The notes beneath the pieces were generated by a model that was not told the origin of the DNA, did not search any database, and worked only from the letters and a program-made list of their open reading frames with translations. From assembly GCA_947500005.1 (NCBI GenBank), contig CANMQJ010000016.1, positions 84,745-148,744 on the forward strand: DNA of 64,000 nt. Reading direction: 5' to 3'. A program made the position numbers and the translations under genes. Position 1 is the stretch's first letter. Each line of letters opens with the position of its first letter. The DNA comes from an uncultured Paracoccaceae bacterium. Its GTDB lineage: Bacteria > Pseudomonadota > Alphaproteobacteria > Rhodobacterales > Rhodobacteraceae. Below, piece after piece: positions 32,865 to 40,982 of the stretch.

Positions 32865-33719
32865 TCAGTCAGCCATTCCTTCCAGCGACAAAATGCCCAT
32901 CAGGTGTTTTCGCTCGGCATGGATGATGGAGTTGGGCCACCATTTCTGCATAAGCCACAAGGTCTGTTGCTCGGACGGAGGGTTATGTCCCTGGCCTTCG
33001 TTCGTATAGCGGCTGAAGGTGAACCCCTCATAGCCACAGTCATTGATCGCCCGGCAAAGGGGCAGCACATGCTTGTCATGATGCAGCTTGTCCGCCGAGT
33101 TGATCACGACATGAACCCTGCCTTGTTCGGCGTATTTCCACAGACTGGATATCACGGACATCCGGTCGAGATCGTCCCGGCGAAGGTCTTGGCGAGCGCA
33201 GCCGTAGCAGCGCAGGAAATTGTCGACCATCGCGGGGATGTAACGAAGCACGTTCGTCTGAGGATTGAGCGCGAGGGCACTGTCGATCTGGTTGTGAACC
33301 ACGGCCATGAGCGCCGCGAACGCTCCGCCCGAAGACCCCAGGCCGCAAATCTCTCCCGCAGAAAGCGCGCGCGCGGCGCGCAGCGCCGGTGCAAGGATCT
33401 CGGCGAAGTCCGGCCCCTCGCGGCGTCCCACATACCAGCCCAGTTCCACGCCGGTCTGCGCACTGACCAGCGGATCCTGCGCGATAACCACGGGATGGCG
33501 CAGTTTGGTAACCCATTTCCAGCGTTGAAAGATGGGCGCCTGAGGCAACAGCCGTGCAGGCACGGCACCGCAGAAGAAGATAAACACCCTGCTGGGGTCT
33601 TCGCCACGCCAGACATATTGCCCGTCAACAATACCCGCGGTCCCACAGGGTATGTCCAAAGCAGACGCGAAGTGCGAAGCAGTGGAGGGGGCGTGGTTTA
33701 CTACACTCTGTTCAGACAT
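32865..33719 (-). CDS. Alpha/beta-hydrolase fold protein, unknown substrate
   Basis: 284 residues from the ATG at 33719 (TAGGA ribosome site). GLGSSGGAFAALM is a nucleophile elbow with Ser130; the C-terminal NEGQGHNPPSEQQ probably holds the catalytic His. The strands before the elbow (RVFIFFCGAV; RHPVVIAQDP) are those of an alpha/beta hydrolase. No signal peptide. It might be a deacylase for a surface glycan, judged only from its neighbours (ATP-grasp, methyltransferase). Base composition is visibly lower in GC than in flanking housekeeping genes. Confidence 0.65.
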   Translation of the reverse strand: MSEQSVVNHAPSTASHFASALDIPCGTAGIVDGQYVWRGEDPSRVFIFFCGAVPARLLPQAPIFQRWKWVTKLRHPVVIAQDPLVSAQTGVELGWYVGRREGPDFAEILAPALRAARALSAGEICGLGSSGGAFAALMAVVHNQIDSALALNPQTNVLRYIPAMVDNFLRCYGCARQDLRRDDLDRMSVISSLWKYAEQGRVHVVINSADKLHHDKHVLPLCRAINDCGYEGFTFSRYTNEGQGHNPPSEQQTLWLMQKWWPNSIIHAERKHLMGILSLEGMAD

Positions 33720-34019
33720 ATTCCTACCGCGAACGTTCGGATACATGTACCATCTTGGCATACGAGTGGAAGGGGTTAAGCCCCCAGTATCGTGTCTGAA
33801 TTTGATACCGGCATACCGCGCCGACTTGCCCACGGCGTATAGGCAGGAAAGGCTTCTCGGGTATCAGTTTCGTCCCTTCGAGCCAGTAGATGACCGCAAG
33901 CTTGAAAACGGGCGCCAAATCGACCAGCATCACCCAGAGTGCACGCCGCTTGGGAGATATCGATTGACAGAGCATCGGCCCCACCCAACCATTTCGATAC
34001 GCTGGAACGGGCCGGCGGC
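33720..34019. other. Divergent intergenic region of the islet
   Basis: 300 bp between the hydrolase and the methyltransferase genes. It has comparatively AT-rich sequence. A short minus-strand frame (33724-33984) reads plausibly (LVDLAPVFKLAVIYWLEG) but matches nothing I recognise and overlaps the promoter area. It may be a decayed gene. Confidence 0.35.
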
Positions 34020-34628
34020 ATGACGGAACCCTCCTACTCGAATCTCGATCCGAACGTTTACGGAGAGATGATCTCCCAGGCCTATTGGAAGAAACGCAGC
34101 GATCTCATCTATTATCGCTATGTCGATTACATGGTGCGCGCTCTGGGCCGCGACGCGCAGAGCATGATCGATGTGGGATCGGGCAACTGTCCCTACCTGG
34201 AATGGTTCGACTGGATCCCGCGCCGGGTGTCGGTTGATCTGGGCGTGCCATACCGCTCGGACAATGTCGAAGGCATCCAGGGAGACATCCATAAACTTGA
34301 TTTTGGCCAGCGCTTCGACATCGCCACCTGCCTGCAGGTGCTTGAGCACGTTCCCGACGTTGGCCCCTTTGCACGGCGGCTGCTGGAACTCGCGGATGTG
34401 CTGGTGGTGTCGGTGCCGTTCATGTGGGGCACCAATCCCCGCGCCCCGGGTCATGTGAACGACCCGGTGAGTTACGAAAAGATGACGGACTGGTTCGGAC
34501 GCCAGGCCAATTACCGCATCACCGTGACAGAGCCTTTCACCACGGTTCGTCGGCTGATCGCGGTCTACGATCGCGATCCCGACCGTCCGATGGGCAGTGA
34601 CATCGCGCGAGGGCGGCTCATCCGTTAG
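34020..34628 (+). CDS. SAM-dependent methyltransferase, class I
   Basis: 202 residues from the ATG at 34020. SAM motif I is MIDVGSGNCPYLEWF (about residues 49-63), followed by VSVDLG (acidic end of strand 2) and FDIATCLQVLEHVPD (motif post-II). The C-terminal half with VSVPFMWGTNP and HVNDPVSYEKMTDWF resembles methyltransferases of glycan clusters. It is divergent from the hydrolase gene. A perfect 22-bp tandem duplication lies directly after the stop codon, probably the edge of the inserted segment. Confidence 0.78.
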   Translation: MTEPSYSNLDPNVYGEMISQAYWKKRSDLIYYRYVDYMVRALGRDAQSMIDVGSGNCPYLEWFDWIPRRVSVDLGVPYRSDNVEGIQGDIHKLDFGQRFDIATCLQVLEHVPDVGPFARRLLELADVLVVSVPFMWGTNPRAPGHVNDPVSYEKMTDWFGRQANYRITVTEPFTTVRRLIAVYDRDPDRPMGSDIARGRLIR

Positions 34629-34632
34629 GCGA

Positions 34633-34676
34633 GGAGAGCTACAGCGGCCGGGATGGAGAGCTACAGCGGCCGGGAT
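34633..34676. repeat. Perfect 22-bp tandem duplication
   Basis: Two identical 22-bp units, 34633-34654 and 34655-34676, abut each other with no mismatch (unit begins GGAGAGCTACAGCG). The position is 5 bp after the methyltransferase stop, at the border between the lower-GC islet and the argH operon. It could be a slippage product or a junction scar. Confidence 0.9.
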
Positions 34677-34785
34677 GCGGCCCGCTCGGACCAGCATGCG
34701 CAATACGCGACTTCATGCTGCGATATCAGCCGTCAGACCTCTCGATGGCGAAACTTGGTCGGGACGATCGGGGCAGCGCATCGCC

Positions 34786-34968
34786 CTAGAACCCCAGATA
34801 AACGTTCAGCGGCCCCTTGTTCAGCCCGACACCGCCATAGGTGTGCACGCCGCCGCTGCCGATGCCCACGGTCGCGTTGAGCGTCGGCTGCACCGGTTCG
34901 CCATCCGCGCCGCAACCCGCAAGCGTTGCGCCAAGCGCCAGGGCGGCGAGGATGCGGGCGGGTCTCAT
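34786..34968 (-). CDS. Small lipoprotein after argH
   Basis: 60 residues. The N-terminal LAALALGATLAGC is a lipoprotein signal peptide with lipobox L-A-G-C (Cys19). The mature peptide is only about 40 residues, rich in Gly, Val and Asn. The start overlaps the argH stop by 4 bp (ATGA), a conserved-looking arrangement in this family. Function unknown. Confidence 0.8.
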   Translation of the reverse strand: MRPARILAALALGATLAGCGADGEPVQPTLNATVGIGSGGVHTYGGVGLNKGPLNVYLGF

Positions 34969-36356
34969 GCAAGCGTCTCCTTCCAGCGGGCGACCTGGGC
35001 GCGTACCTGCTGCGGTGCGGTACCCCCATAGGACACGCGCGAGTTTACCGAATTTTCCACCCCGAGGACAGTATAGACGTCCGCGGTGATATCGGCATGG
35101 GCGGATTGCATCTCCTCCAGGCTCAGATCGGGCAGGTCGCACCCCTTCTTCTCGGCCAGCGCCACCAGGCTGCCGGTCACGTGATGGGCATCGCGGAACG
35201 GCAGGCCGAGGACCCGCACCAGCCAGTCGGCCAGATCGGTCGCGGTGGAAAAGCCCGATCCGGCGGCGGCGGCAAGGCTCTCGCGGTTCGCGGTCATGTC
35301 GCGCACCATCCCCTCCATCGCGGCCAGCGCCAGCATCCAGTTGTCGGCGGCGTCGAAAACCTGTTCCTTGTCCTCCTGCATGTCCTTGGAATAGGCCAAG
35401 GGCAGCCCCTTCATCACCATCATCAGCGCGGTATTGGCACCGTAAATGCGGCCGACCTTCGCCCGGATCAGCTCGGCCGCGTCCGGGTTCTTCTTCTGCG
35501 GCATGATCGAGGACCCGGTCGAAAAGCGGTCGGACAGCGTCACGAAACGGAACTGGGCCGAGGACCAGATCACCAACTCCTCGGCGAAACGCGACAGGTG
35601 CACGGCGCAGATCGAGGCCACCGAGAGGAATTCCAGCGCGAAATCCCGGTCGCTGACGGCATCCAGCGAATTGGCGGCGGGCCGGTCGAAGCCCAGCGCC
35701 TTTGCCGTCATCTCGCGGTCGATCGGAAAGGAGGTGCCGGCCAGCGCCGCCGCGCCCAGGGGCGATTCGTTCATCCGCACGCGGGCATCGCGCACGCGGG
35801 ACAGATCGCGCCCGAACATCTCGACATAGGCCATCATGTGATGGCCCCAGGTCACCGGCTGGGCGGTCTGCAAATGAGTGAAGCCGGGCATGACCCAGTC
35901 GGCCCCGGCCTCAGCCTGCGCCAGCAGCGCGCGGATGAGCGCGACCAGCCCCTGCTCGGCCGCGTCCAGCTGGTCGCGCACCCACAACTTGAAATCGGTC
36001 GCCACCTGGTCGTTGCGCGAGCGCGCGGTATGCAGCCGCCCCGCAGGCTCCCCGATCAGCGCCTTCAGCCGCGCCTCGACATTCATGTGGATGTCTTCCA
36101 GCGCGGTCGAAAACGCGAACGTCCCGGCCTCGATCTCTGACAAAACGGTGAGCAGCCCTTCCCTGATCGCCTCGGCGTCACTATCCGTTATGACACCCGT
36201 GGCGGCCAGCATGGCGGCATGGGCCCTCGACCCGGCGATATCCTGCGCCGCCATCCGCCGATCGAACCCGATCGAGGCGTTGATCGCCTCCATGATCGCA
36301 TCCGGTCCGGCGGCAAAGCGGCCGCCCCACATCTGGTTCGAGGTCTGATCGGTCAT
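34965..36356 (-). CDS. argH: Argininosuccinate lyase
   Basis: 463 residues from the ATG at 36356, preceded by AAAGGG. Fumarase/aspartase superfamily: MWGGRFAAGPD at the N-terminus, THLQTAQPVTWGHH (catalytic His), and the signature GSSIMPQKKNPD with the flexible catalytic loop. It cleaves argininosuccinate to arginine and fumarate, the last step of arginine synthesis. Only 22 bp separate its start from that of the divergent tlpA, so each promoter must lie partly inside the other gene or overlap. Confidence 0.97.
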   Translation of the reverse strand: MTDQTSNQMWGGRFAAGPDAIMEAINASIGFDRRMAAQDIAGSRAHAAMLAATGVITDSDAEAIREGLLTVLSEIEAGTFAFSTALEDIHMNVEARLKALIGEPAGRLHTARSRNDQVATDFKLWVRDQLDAAEQGLVALIRALLAQAEAGADWVMPGFTHLQTAQPVTWGHHMMAYVEMFGRDLSRVRDARVRMNESPLGAAALAGTSFPIDREMTAKALGFDRPAANSLDAVSDRDFALEFLSVASICAVHLSRFAEELVIWSSAQFRFVTLSDRFSTGSSIMPQKKNPDAAELIRAKVGRIYGANTALMMVMKGLPLAYSKDMQEDKEQVFDAADNWMLALAAMEGMVRDMTANRESLAAAAGSGFSTATDLADWLVRVLGLPFRDAHHVTGSLVALAEKKGCDLPDLSLEEMQSAHADITADVYTVLGVENSVNSRVSYGGTAPQQVRAQVARWKETLA

Positions 36357-36378
36357 TGGACAACCCTTTGGAGGGGAC

Positions 36379-36945
36379 ATGAAGAAACTGTTGCTCGCTC
36401 TCGTCTATACCGCACTCGCGGCAGGTGCAAACGCGGCTGATACCAGTCGCGCCGCGCTCGAGGATCTGCGCGAGGGGAGCATGAAGAAGCTCATCATCCT
36501 CCCCGATCCGCTGCCCGTCTCGGACACCGCTTTCCAGATCGAGGATGACGGCGGCGAGGCACGGCTGTCGGATTACGAGGGCAAATACGTGCTGGTGAAC
36601 TTCTGGGCCACCTGGTGCGCGCCCTGCCGCAAGGAGATGCCGATGCTCTCGGCCTTGCAGGAGGAGTATGGCGGCGAGGAGTTCGAGGTGCTGACCATCG
36701 CCACCGGCCGCAACTCGCCCACCGGAATCTCGAAATTCTTCGAGGAGATCGGCGTCGACAACCTCCCCCGCCACCAGGACCCCGGGATGAAACTCGCGCG
36801 CGAGATGCGCGTGATCGGCCTGCCGGTGACGCTGATCCTCGACCCCGAGGGGCGCGAGATCGCGCGGATGCTGGGCGATGCCGAATGGGATTCCCCCAGC
36901 GCGCGGGCGATCATCTCCGCGCTGCTCGAGGATGAAACCGGCTGA
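36379..36945 (+). CDS. TlpA-type periplasmic thiol:disulfide oxidoreductase
   Basis: 188 residues. A Sec signal peptide (residues 1-19, cut near ANA-AD) exports it. The thioredoxin fold has FWATWCAPCRKEMP with active-site Cys-Ala-Pro-Cys and the cis-proline in IGLPVTLIL. TlpA proteins reduce disulfides for cytochrome c or oxidase assembly. The ribosome site GGAGGGG is 3 nt from the ATG. Divergent from argH. Confidence 0.92.
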   Translation: MKKLLLALVYTALAAGANAADTSRAALEDLREGSMKKLIILPDPLPVSDTAFQIEDDGGEARLSDYEGKYVLVNFWATWCAPCRKEMPMLSALQEEYGGEEFEVLTIATGRNSPTGISKFFEEIGVDNLPRHQDPGMKLAREMRVIGLPVTLILDPEGREIARMLGDAEWDSPSARAIISALLEDETG

Positions 36946-36948
36946 TCG

Positions 36949-38277
36949 CTAGGCCGGGCCGCTTACAGCGGTCTTTCCCACGTCGCGGAACAGGACCGCC
37001 GCGACCAGATCGCCGCTCACGTTGACCACGGTGCGGCACATGTCGAGCAGGCGGTCGACCCCCAGGATGATGACCATTCCCTCCACCGGGATACCCGCGC
37101 CCGAGGCGACGCTGACCAGAATGGCGATGCTGACCCCGGGCGTGCCCGGCGCACCGATGCTCGACGCGACCAGCGTGCCCACCACCGCCGCCGTCTGCGC
37201 CGTGGTCAGTTCGATGCCCGAAAGCTGTGCCAGGAACAGGATCGCCACCGCCTGGTACAGCGCGGTGCCCGCCATGTTCATCGTGGCCCCCAGCGGCACG
37301 AGGATATTGGCGATGTTGTCCGGCACGCCAAGCTGCCGAGCCGTCTGGATCGTGACCGGCATCACCGCCGAGGAACTCGAGGTCGAAAAGGCCAGCAGCA
37401 AGGTGCTGCCCGATGTCTTCAGAAAGGTCACCGGCGACAGCCGCGCCGCGACCAGCGCGATGAAAAGGTAAAGACCCAGCAGGATCGCAAGGCCCAGCAG
37501 CACGGTGCCGATATAGCCCGAGATGCCCAGCATCGCCTCGAAACCCATGCGCATGACCAGCTGCGCCATCAGCCCGAACACCGCCACCGGCGCAAGGAAC
37601 ATCGCCCATTTCACGATGTTCATCGAGATCGAGAGCAGCGATTCCATCAGCGCCAGAAAGGGTGCGGCCCGGCTTTTCTGTACCTGGGTGACCGAAATAC
37701 CCACCAGCAGCGCCAGAACCACCACCGCCAGCATGTCGCCCTGCACGATCGACGCGGTGGGATTGGCGGGCAGGATGCTCACGATCAGGTCCGGCACGCT
37801 CGATTCCCCGTTCGGCACCGCCGGCACGGCTGGCAACGCGACCTCTCCGCCCGGCGGCGCCTGGAACCCAGCAAGCCCCAGCCCCGGTTCCAGCCAGCGC
37901 GCCAGCGCCACGCCGATCCCCGCCGCCACCGTGGTGCTCAACAGGATGAATCCCGCCAGCCGAAGCCCGATCGAGCGCAGTTCCTCTGCCGAGCCGGCCC
38001 CGGCCAGCCCGCCCACGATCGACGAAAAGATCAGCGGGATCAGCACCATACCGATCAGCGCCAGGAAGATCTGCCCCGGCATCGCAAGCCATATCCCGAC
38101 CATCTCGGCAACATCCGGCTCGACCAGCCCGACAGGTTCGCTCAGCAGCAGTCCCAGGCCAAAGCCCAGCACCATACCGGCCACCACCTGCGCCCAAAGG
38201 CGCGAGGTTATCCACGCCCGCAGCTTGAACCGCTGCCGGGCGATCTGCATCGGTTGGTCTGTCGTCTCGCCTGCCAT
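36949..38277 (-). CDS. Dicarboxylate/amino acid:cation symporter (DAACS family)
   Basis: 442 residues from the ATG at 38277; the long upstream frame runs through non-coding sequence. Typical of the SDF family: about eight helices, a serine-rich reentrant loop AFSTSSSSAVMPVTI, NMAGTALYQAVAILFLAQ, and GVDRLLDMCRTVVNVSGD in helix 8 (substrate-binding Asp/Arg/Asn). It probably takes up glutamate, aspartate or C4-dicarboxylates with Na+ or H+. It ends 3 bp from convergent tlpA. Confidence 0.92.
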   Translation of the reverse strand: MAGETTDQPMQIARQRFKLRAWITSRLWAQVVAGMVLGFGLGLLLSEPVGLVEPDVAEMVGIWLAMPGQIFLALIGMVLIPLIFSSIVGGLAGAGSAEELRSIGLRLAGFILLSTTVAAGIGVALARWLEPGLGLAGFQAPPGGEVALPAVPAVPNGESSVPDLIVSILPANPTASIVQGDMLAVVVLALLVGISVTQVQKSRAAPFLALMESLLSISMNIVKWAMFLAPVAVFGLMAQLVMRMGFEAMLGISGYIGTVLLGLAILLGLYLFIALVAARLSPVTFLKTSGSTLLLAFSTSSSSAVMPVTIQTARQLGVPDNIANILVPLGATMNMAGTALYQAVAILFLAQLSGIELTTAQTAAVVGTLVASSIGAPGTPGVSIAILVSVASGAGIPVEGMVIILGVDRLLDMCRTVVNVSGDLVAAVLFRDVGKTAVSGPA

Positions 38278-38470
38278 GGCCCGCTCATAGCATCGCGCAG
38301 GCCCGCCAAGAAACAGCCATCGCGTCGCGCCCCCGGCCACCCTCTTGCTGCCGCGAGGTAAAGCGAATCCTTTCCCCGACGCCGTTTTCCGTGGCAGGCT
38401 TCGCCAAGGCGCGCCGGGGAGATACCGACAGCGACAAGGGCGGCGCGTTCCATCAATGGGAGGAGACGAC

Positions 38471-39871
38471 ATGAACCTGAGACCGGACCCGACGTTTCAC
38501 GCCACGCCGAAACTCGCGATGGAGGCGCCACCTGAAACGCTGGCCTTCACCCTGATGCTCAGTCCCGATGGCTCGCAGCCGGACGGGCTGGCGGTGGTGA
38601 ACGTGGACCCGAAATCCGACAAGTACGGCCAGATCGTCCACCAGGTTATCATGCCCAACAAGGGCGACGAGTTTCACCATTTCGGCTGGAACGCCTGTTC
38701 CTCCTCGCTGTCGCCGCTCTCGGGCCACGCCTTCCTGGAACGCCGCTACCTGATCATCCCCGGCATCCGGTCCTCGCGGATCTACATCATCGACGTGAAA
38801 GACCCGCTCGAGGCCAAGATCCACAAGATCATCGAGCCCGAGGAGGTCTTTGCCAAGACCGGCTATTCACGCCCCCACACCATCCATTGCGGCCCCGAAG
38901 GCATCTATGTCTCGACGCTGGGCGGCGGCGGCAAGGATGGCACCGACGGCCCTCCGGGCATCTTCATCATGGATTGCGAAACCTTCGAGATCCTCGGCCG
39001 CTACGAGATGGACCGCGGCCAGCAGGAAAAGCATTACGATTTCTGGTGGAACCTGCCGCGCGACTACATGGTCAGTTCCGAATGGGGCCTGCCGCCGCAA
39101 TTCGAGAACGGCATCGTCCCCGAGGACCTTCTGGGCAACAAGTACGGCCACAAGATCCATTTCTGGAAGCTGCGCGAGCGCAAGAACGTCCAGACCATCG
39201 ACCTGGGCGAGAATCACCAGATGGCGCTCGAGATACGCCCCGCCCACGACCCGGCCAAGGATTACGGGTTTTGCGGTGTGGTGGTCGATACCACCAACCT
39301 GCAAGGCGCGATCTTCACCTGGTGGCAGAAGGACGACGGCACCTTCGAGGCAAAGAAGACCATCACCATCGACCCGCAACCGGCCGAGGCCGACGACCTG
39401 CCCGACCTGCTCAAGGGCTTCGGCGCGGTGCCGCCGCTGGTCACCGATATCGACCTCAGCCTCGATGACCGATTCCTCTACGTCGCCTGCTGGGGGACCG
39501 GCGAGATGCATCAATATGATGTCTCGGACCCGATGAACCCGAAACTCACCGGAAAGGTCGAGATCGGCGGGATCGTCAAGAAGACCAAGCACCCCAACGG
39601 CAAGGAGTTCGGCTACGGCCCGCAGATGGTCGAGATCAGCCGCGACGGCAAGCGCGTCTACTGGACCAACTCGCTCTATTCGACATGGGACGACCAGTTC
39701 TATCCCGGCGACCGGGGGGGCGCGATGGTCATGGCCAACGCGGGCGAGAATGGCGGGCTGACCCTGGCCGAGGATTTCTGGGTCGAGTTCCCCGAGGGCT
39801 ACCGCAGCCACCAGATCCGCCTCGAGGGCGGCGACTGCTCGACCGACAGCTTCTGCTACCCCTCCGTCTGA
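38471..39871 (+). CDS. mtoX: Selenium-binding protein 56 family, methanethiol oxidase
   Basis: 466 residues, SBP56 family, which in bacteria includes methanethiol oxidase (MtoX) that converts methanethiol to formaldehyde, hydrogen sulfide and peroxide. The start MNLRPDPTFHATP follows GGGAGGAG. Family-conserved features: DEFHHFGWNACSS (His pair and Cys), RPHTIHCGPEGIY, DFWWNLPRDYMVSSEWG and HQIRLEGGDCSTDSF at the C-terminus, with histidines suitable for copper. Unlike the well-studied Hyphomicrobium protein I see no obvious signal peptide. A membrane protein gene follows 3 bp later. Confidence 0.88.
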   Translation: MNLRPDPTFHATPKLAMEAPPETLAFTLMLSPDGSQPDGLAVVNVDPKSDKYGQIVHQVIMPNKGDEFHHFGWNACSSSLSPLSGHAFLERRYLIIPGIRSSRIYIIDVKDPLEAKIHKIIEPEEVFAKTGYSRPHTIHCGPEGIYVSTLGGGGKDGTDGPPGIFIMDCETFEILGRYEMDRGQQEKHYDFWWNLPRDYMVSSEWGLPPQFENGIVPEDLLGNKYGHKIHFWKLRERKNVQTIDLGENHQMALEIRPAHDPAKDYGFCGVVVDTTNLQGAIFTWWQKDDGTFEAKKTITIDPQPAEADDLPDLLKGFGAVPPLVTDIDLSLDDRFLYVACWGTGEMHQYDVSDPMNPKLTGKVEIGGIVKKTKHPNGKEFGYGPQMVEISRDGKRVYWTNSLYSTWDDQFYPGDRGGAMVMANAGENGGLTLAEDFWVEFPEGYRSHQIRLEGGDCSTDSFCYPSV

Positions 39872-39874
39872 TAG

Positions 39875-40534
39875 GTGGAGGGACTGGACACGACGACGGC
39901 CCTGTGGTGGGCCGTCATTGCCTCGGGCATATATCACGGCGTCAATCCGGGCATGGGCTGGCCGCTGGCGGTGTCGGCTGCGCTGATGGACCGCGCGCGC
40001 GGCAGCCTCTACCGCGCGATCGGCGTGCTGGCCCTTGGCCATTTCCTGGCCATGGCAGCCATCCTCTTTCCCTTCTCCGCGCTCCTCTTCCTCGCCGAAT
40101 GGCAACGCGAGATCCAGATCGCGGCCGCCTGCCTGGTGATCGGCTTCGGTCTCTACCTGCTGATCAACCGCCGCCACCCGCGCTTCCTCGCCCGCATCCC
40201 GCCCTCTCGGCTGGCCTTGTGGTCCTTCCTCGCGGCGATGGCACATGGTGCGGGGCTGATGCTGGTGCCGATCTACCTCGGCATCTGCCGCAGCATCGAC
40301 AGCGACGCGGGACACGCGGCCGCAGCCGACCTCATGACCTCGAACGCCGCCGTCGCCGCCGCCGTGGCGCTGGCCCACACGGCTGCCATGACCCTCTCGG
40401 GCGGTGCGATCGCGCTCGGTGTCTATCACTGGCTCGGCCTGCGTTTCCTGTCGAAGGGCTGGTTCAACCTCGACATCGCATGGGCGCTCAGCCTCGTTCT
40501 GGTGGGGGCGGTCTCGCTTCTCACCCTGCATTGA
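39875..40534 (+). CDS. Polytopic membrane protein linked to methanethiol oxidase gene
   Basis: 219 residues, about six hydrophobic segments. The first helix carries YHGVNPGMGWPLAV; a later one carries MAHGAGLMLVPIY, both with intramembrane histidines and reminiscent of HupE/UreJ or metal-export proteins. The start is a GTG (39875) without a clear ribosome site, 3 bp after mtoX, so translation is probably coupled. Its role may be metal delivery or product export for the oxidase; this is inference from position only. Confidence 0.7.
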   Translation: MEGLDTTTALWWAVIASGIYHGVNPGMGWPLAVSAALMDRARGSLYRAIGVLALGHFLAMAAILFPFSALLFLAEWQREIQIAAACLVIGFGLYLLINRRHPRFLARIPPSRLALWSFLAAMAHGAGLMLVPIYLGICRSIDSDAGHAAAADLMTSNAAVAAAVALAHTAAMTLSGGAIALGVYHWLGLRFLSKGWFNLDIAWALSLVLVGAVSLLTLH

Positions 40535-40595
40535 CCCCACGCGACCTTTGACAAGTCCTTTCGGCCGACGCAGATTCCCGAGACGGAGGAAATCA

Positions 40596-40982
40596 ATGGC
40601 GATCGAACTGCTTCTCGCGCTCGTCATCGGCGGCATCGCGACCATCGCGGCGCTGCTGCACCTGTCCGGCCGCTCCGAACGCCGCCGGATGATGGTCGAT
40701 GATGTCGAAGCCGAATGGCTGCGCCACTTCCCCGACGATATCGTGATCGACCACACCCTCTCGCGCGACGGCCATGCCGCGCTGGTGCGGACCGAGGCGG
40801 GGCCGGGGCTGCTCTGGGCTTTCGGCGCCGACACGGTGGCCCAGCGCCTGCGCGACTATGACCTGACCGACCACAAGCGCGGCTACCGCGTCGATTTCCA
40901 CGATTTCGCCACGCCCCACGTGATCCTGCATCTCGACGAGTTCGAACGCCGCCACTGGCGCAACCTGCTGGAGCGTCCATGA
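40596..40982 (+). CDS. Small membrane-anchored protein before the hydroxylase
   Basis: 128 residues, ribosome site GGAGGA. One N-terminal transmembrane helix (about residues 4-22), then a soluble alpha/beta part (DDIVIDHTLSRDGHAALVR; YRVDFHDFATPHVILHL). Not recognised as a known family. The stop overlaps the next start (ATGA), so it is coupled to the sterol-desaturase-type gene. Confidence 0.7.
   Translation: MAIELLLALVIGGIATIAALLHLSGRSERRRMMVDDVEAEWLRHFPDDIVIDHTLSRDGHAALVRTEAGPGLLWAFGADTVAQRLRDYDLTDHKRGYRVDFHDFATPHVILHLDEFERRHWRNLLERP

Noticed and set aside
33724..33984. Possible small protein gene between hydrolase and methyltransferase
   Set aside because: Covers the divergent promoter region, lacks a clear ribosome site and matches no family I know; kept only as a possible decayed gene.
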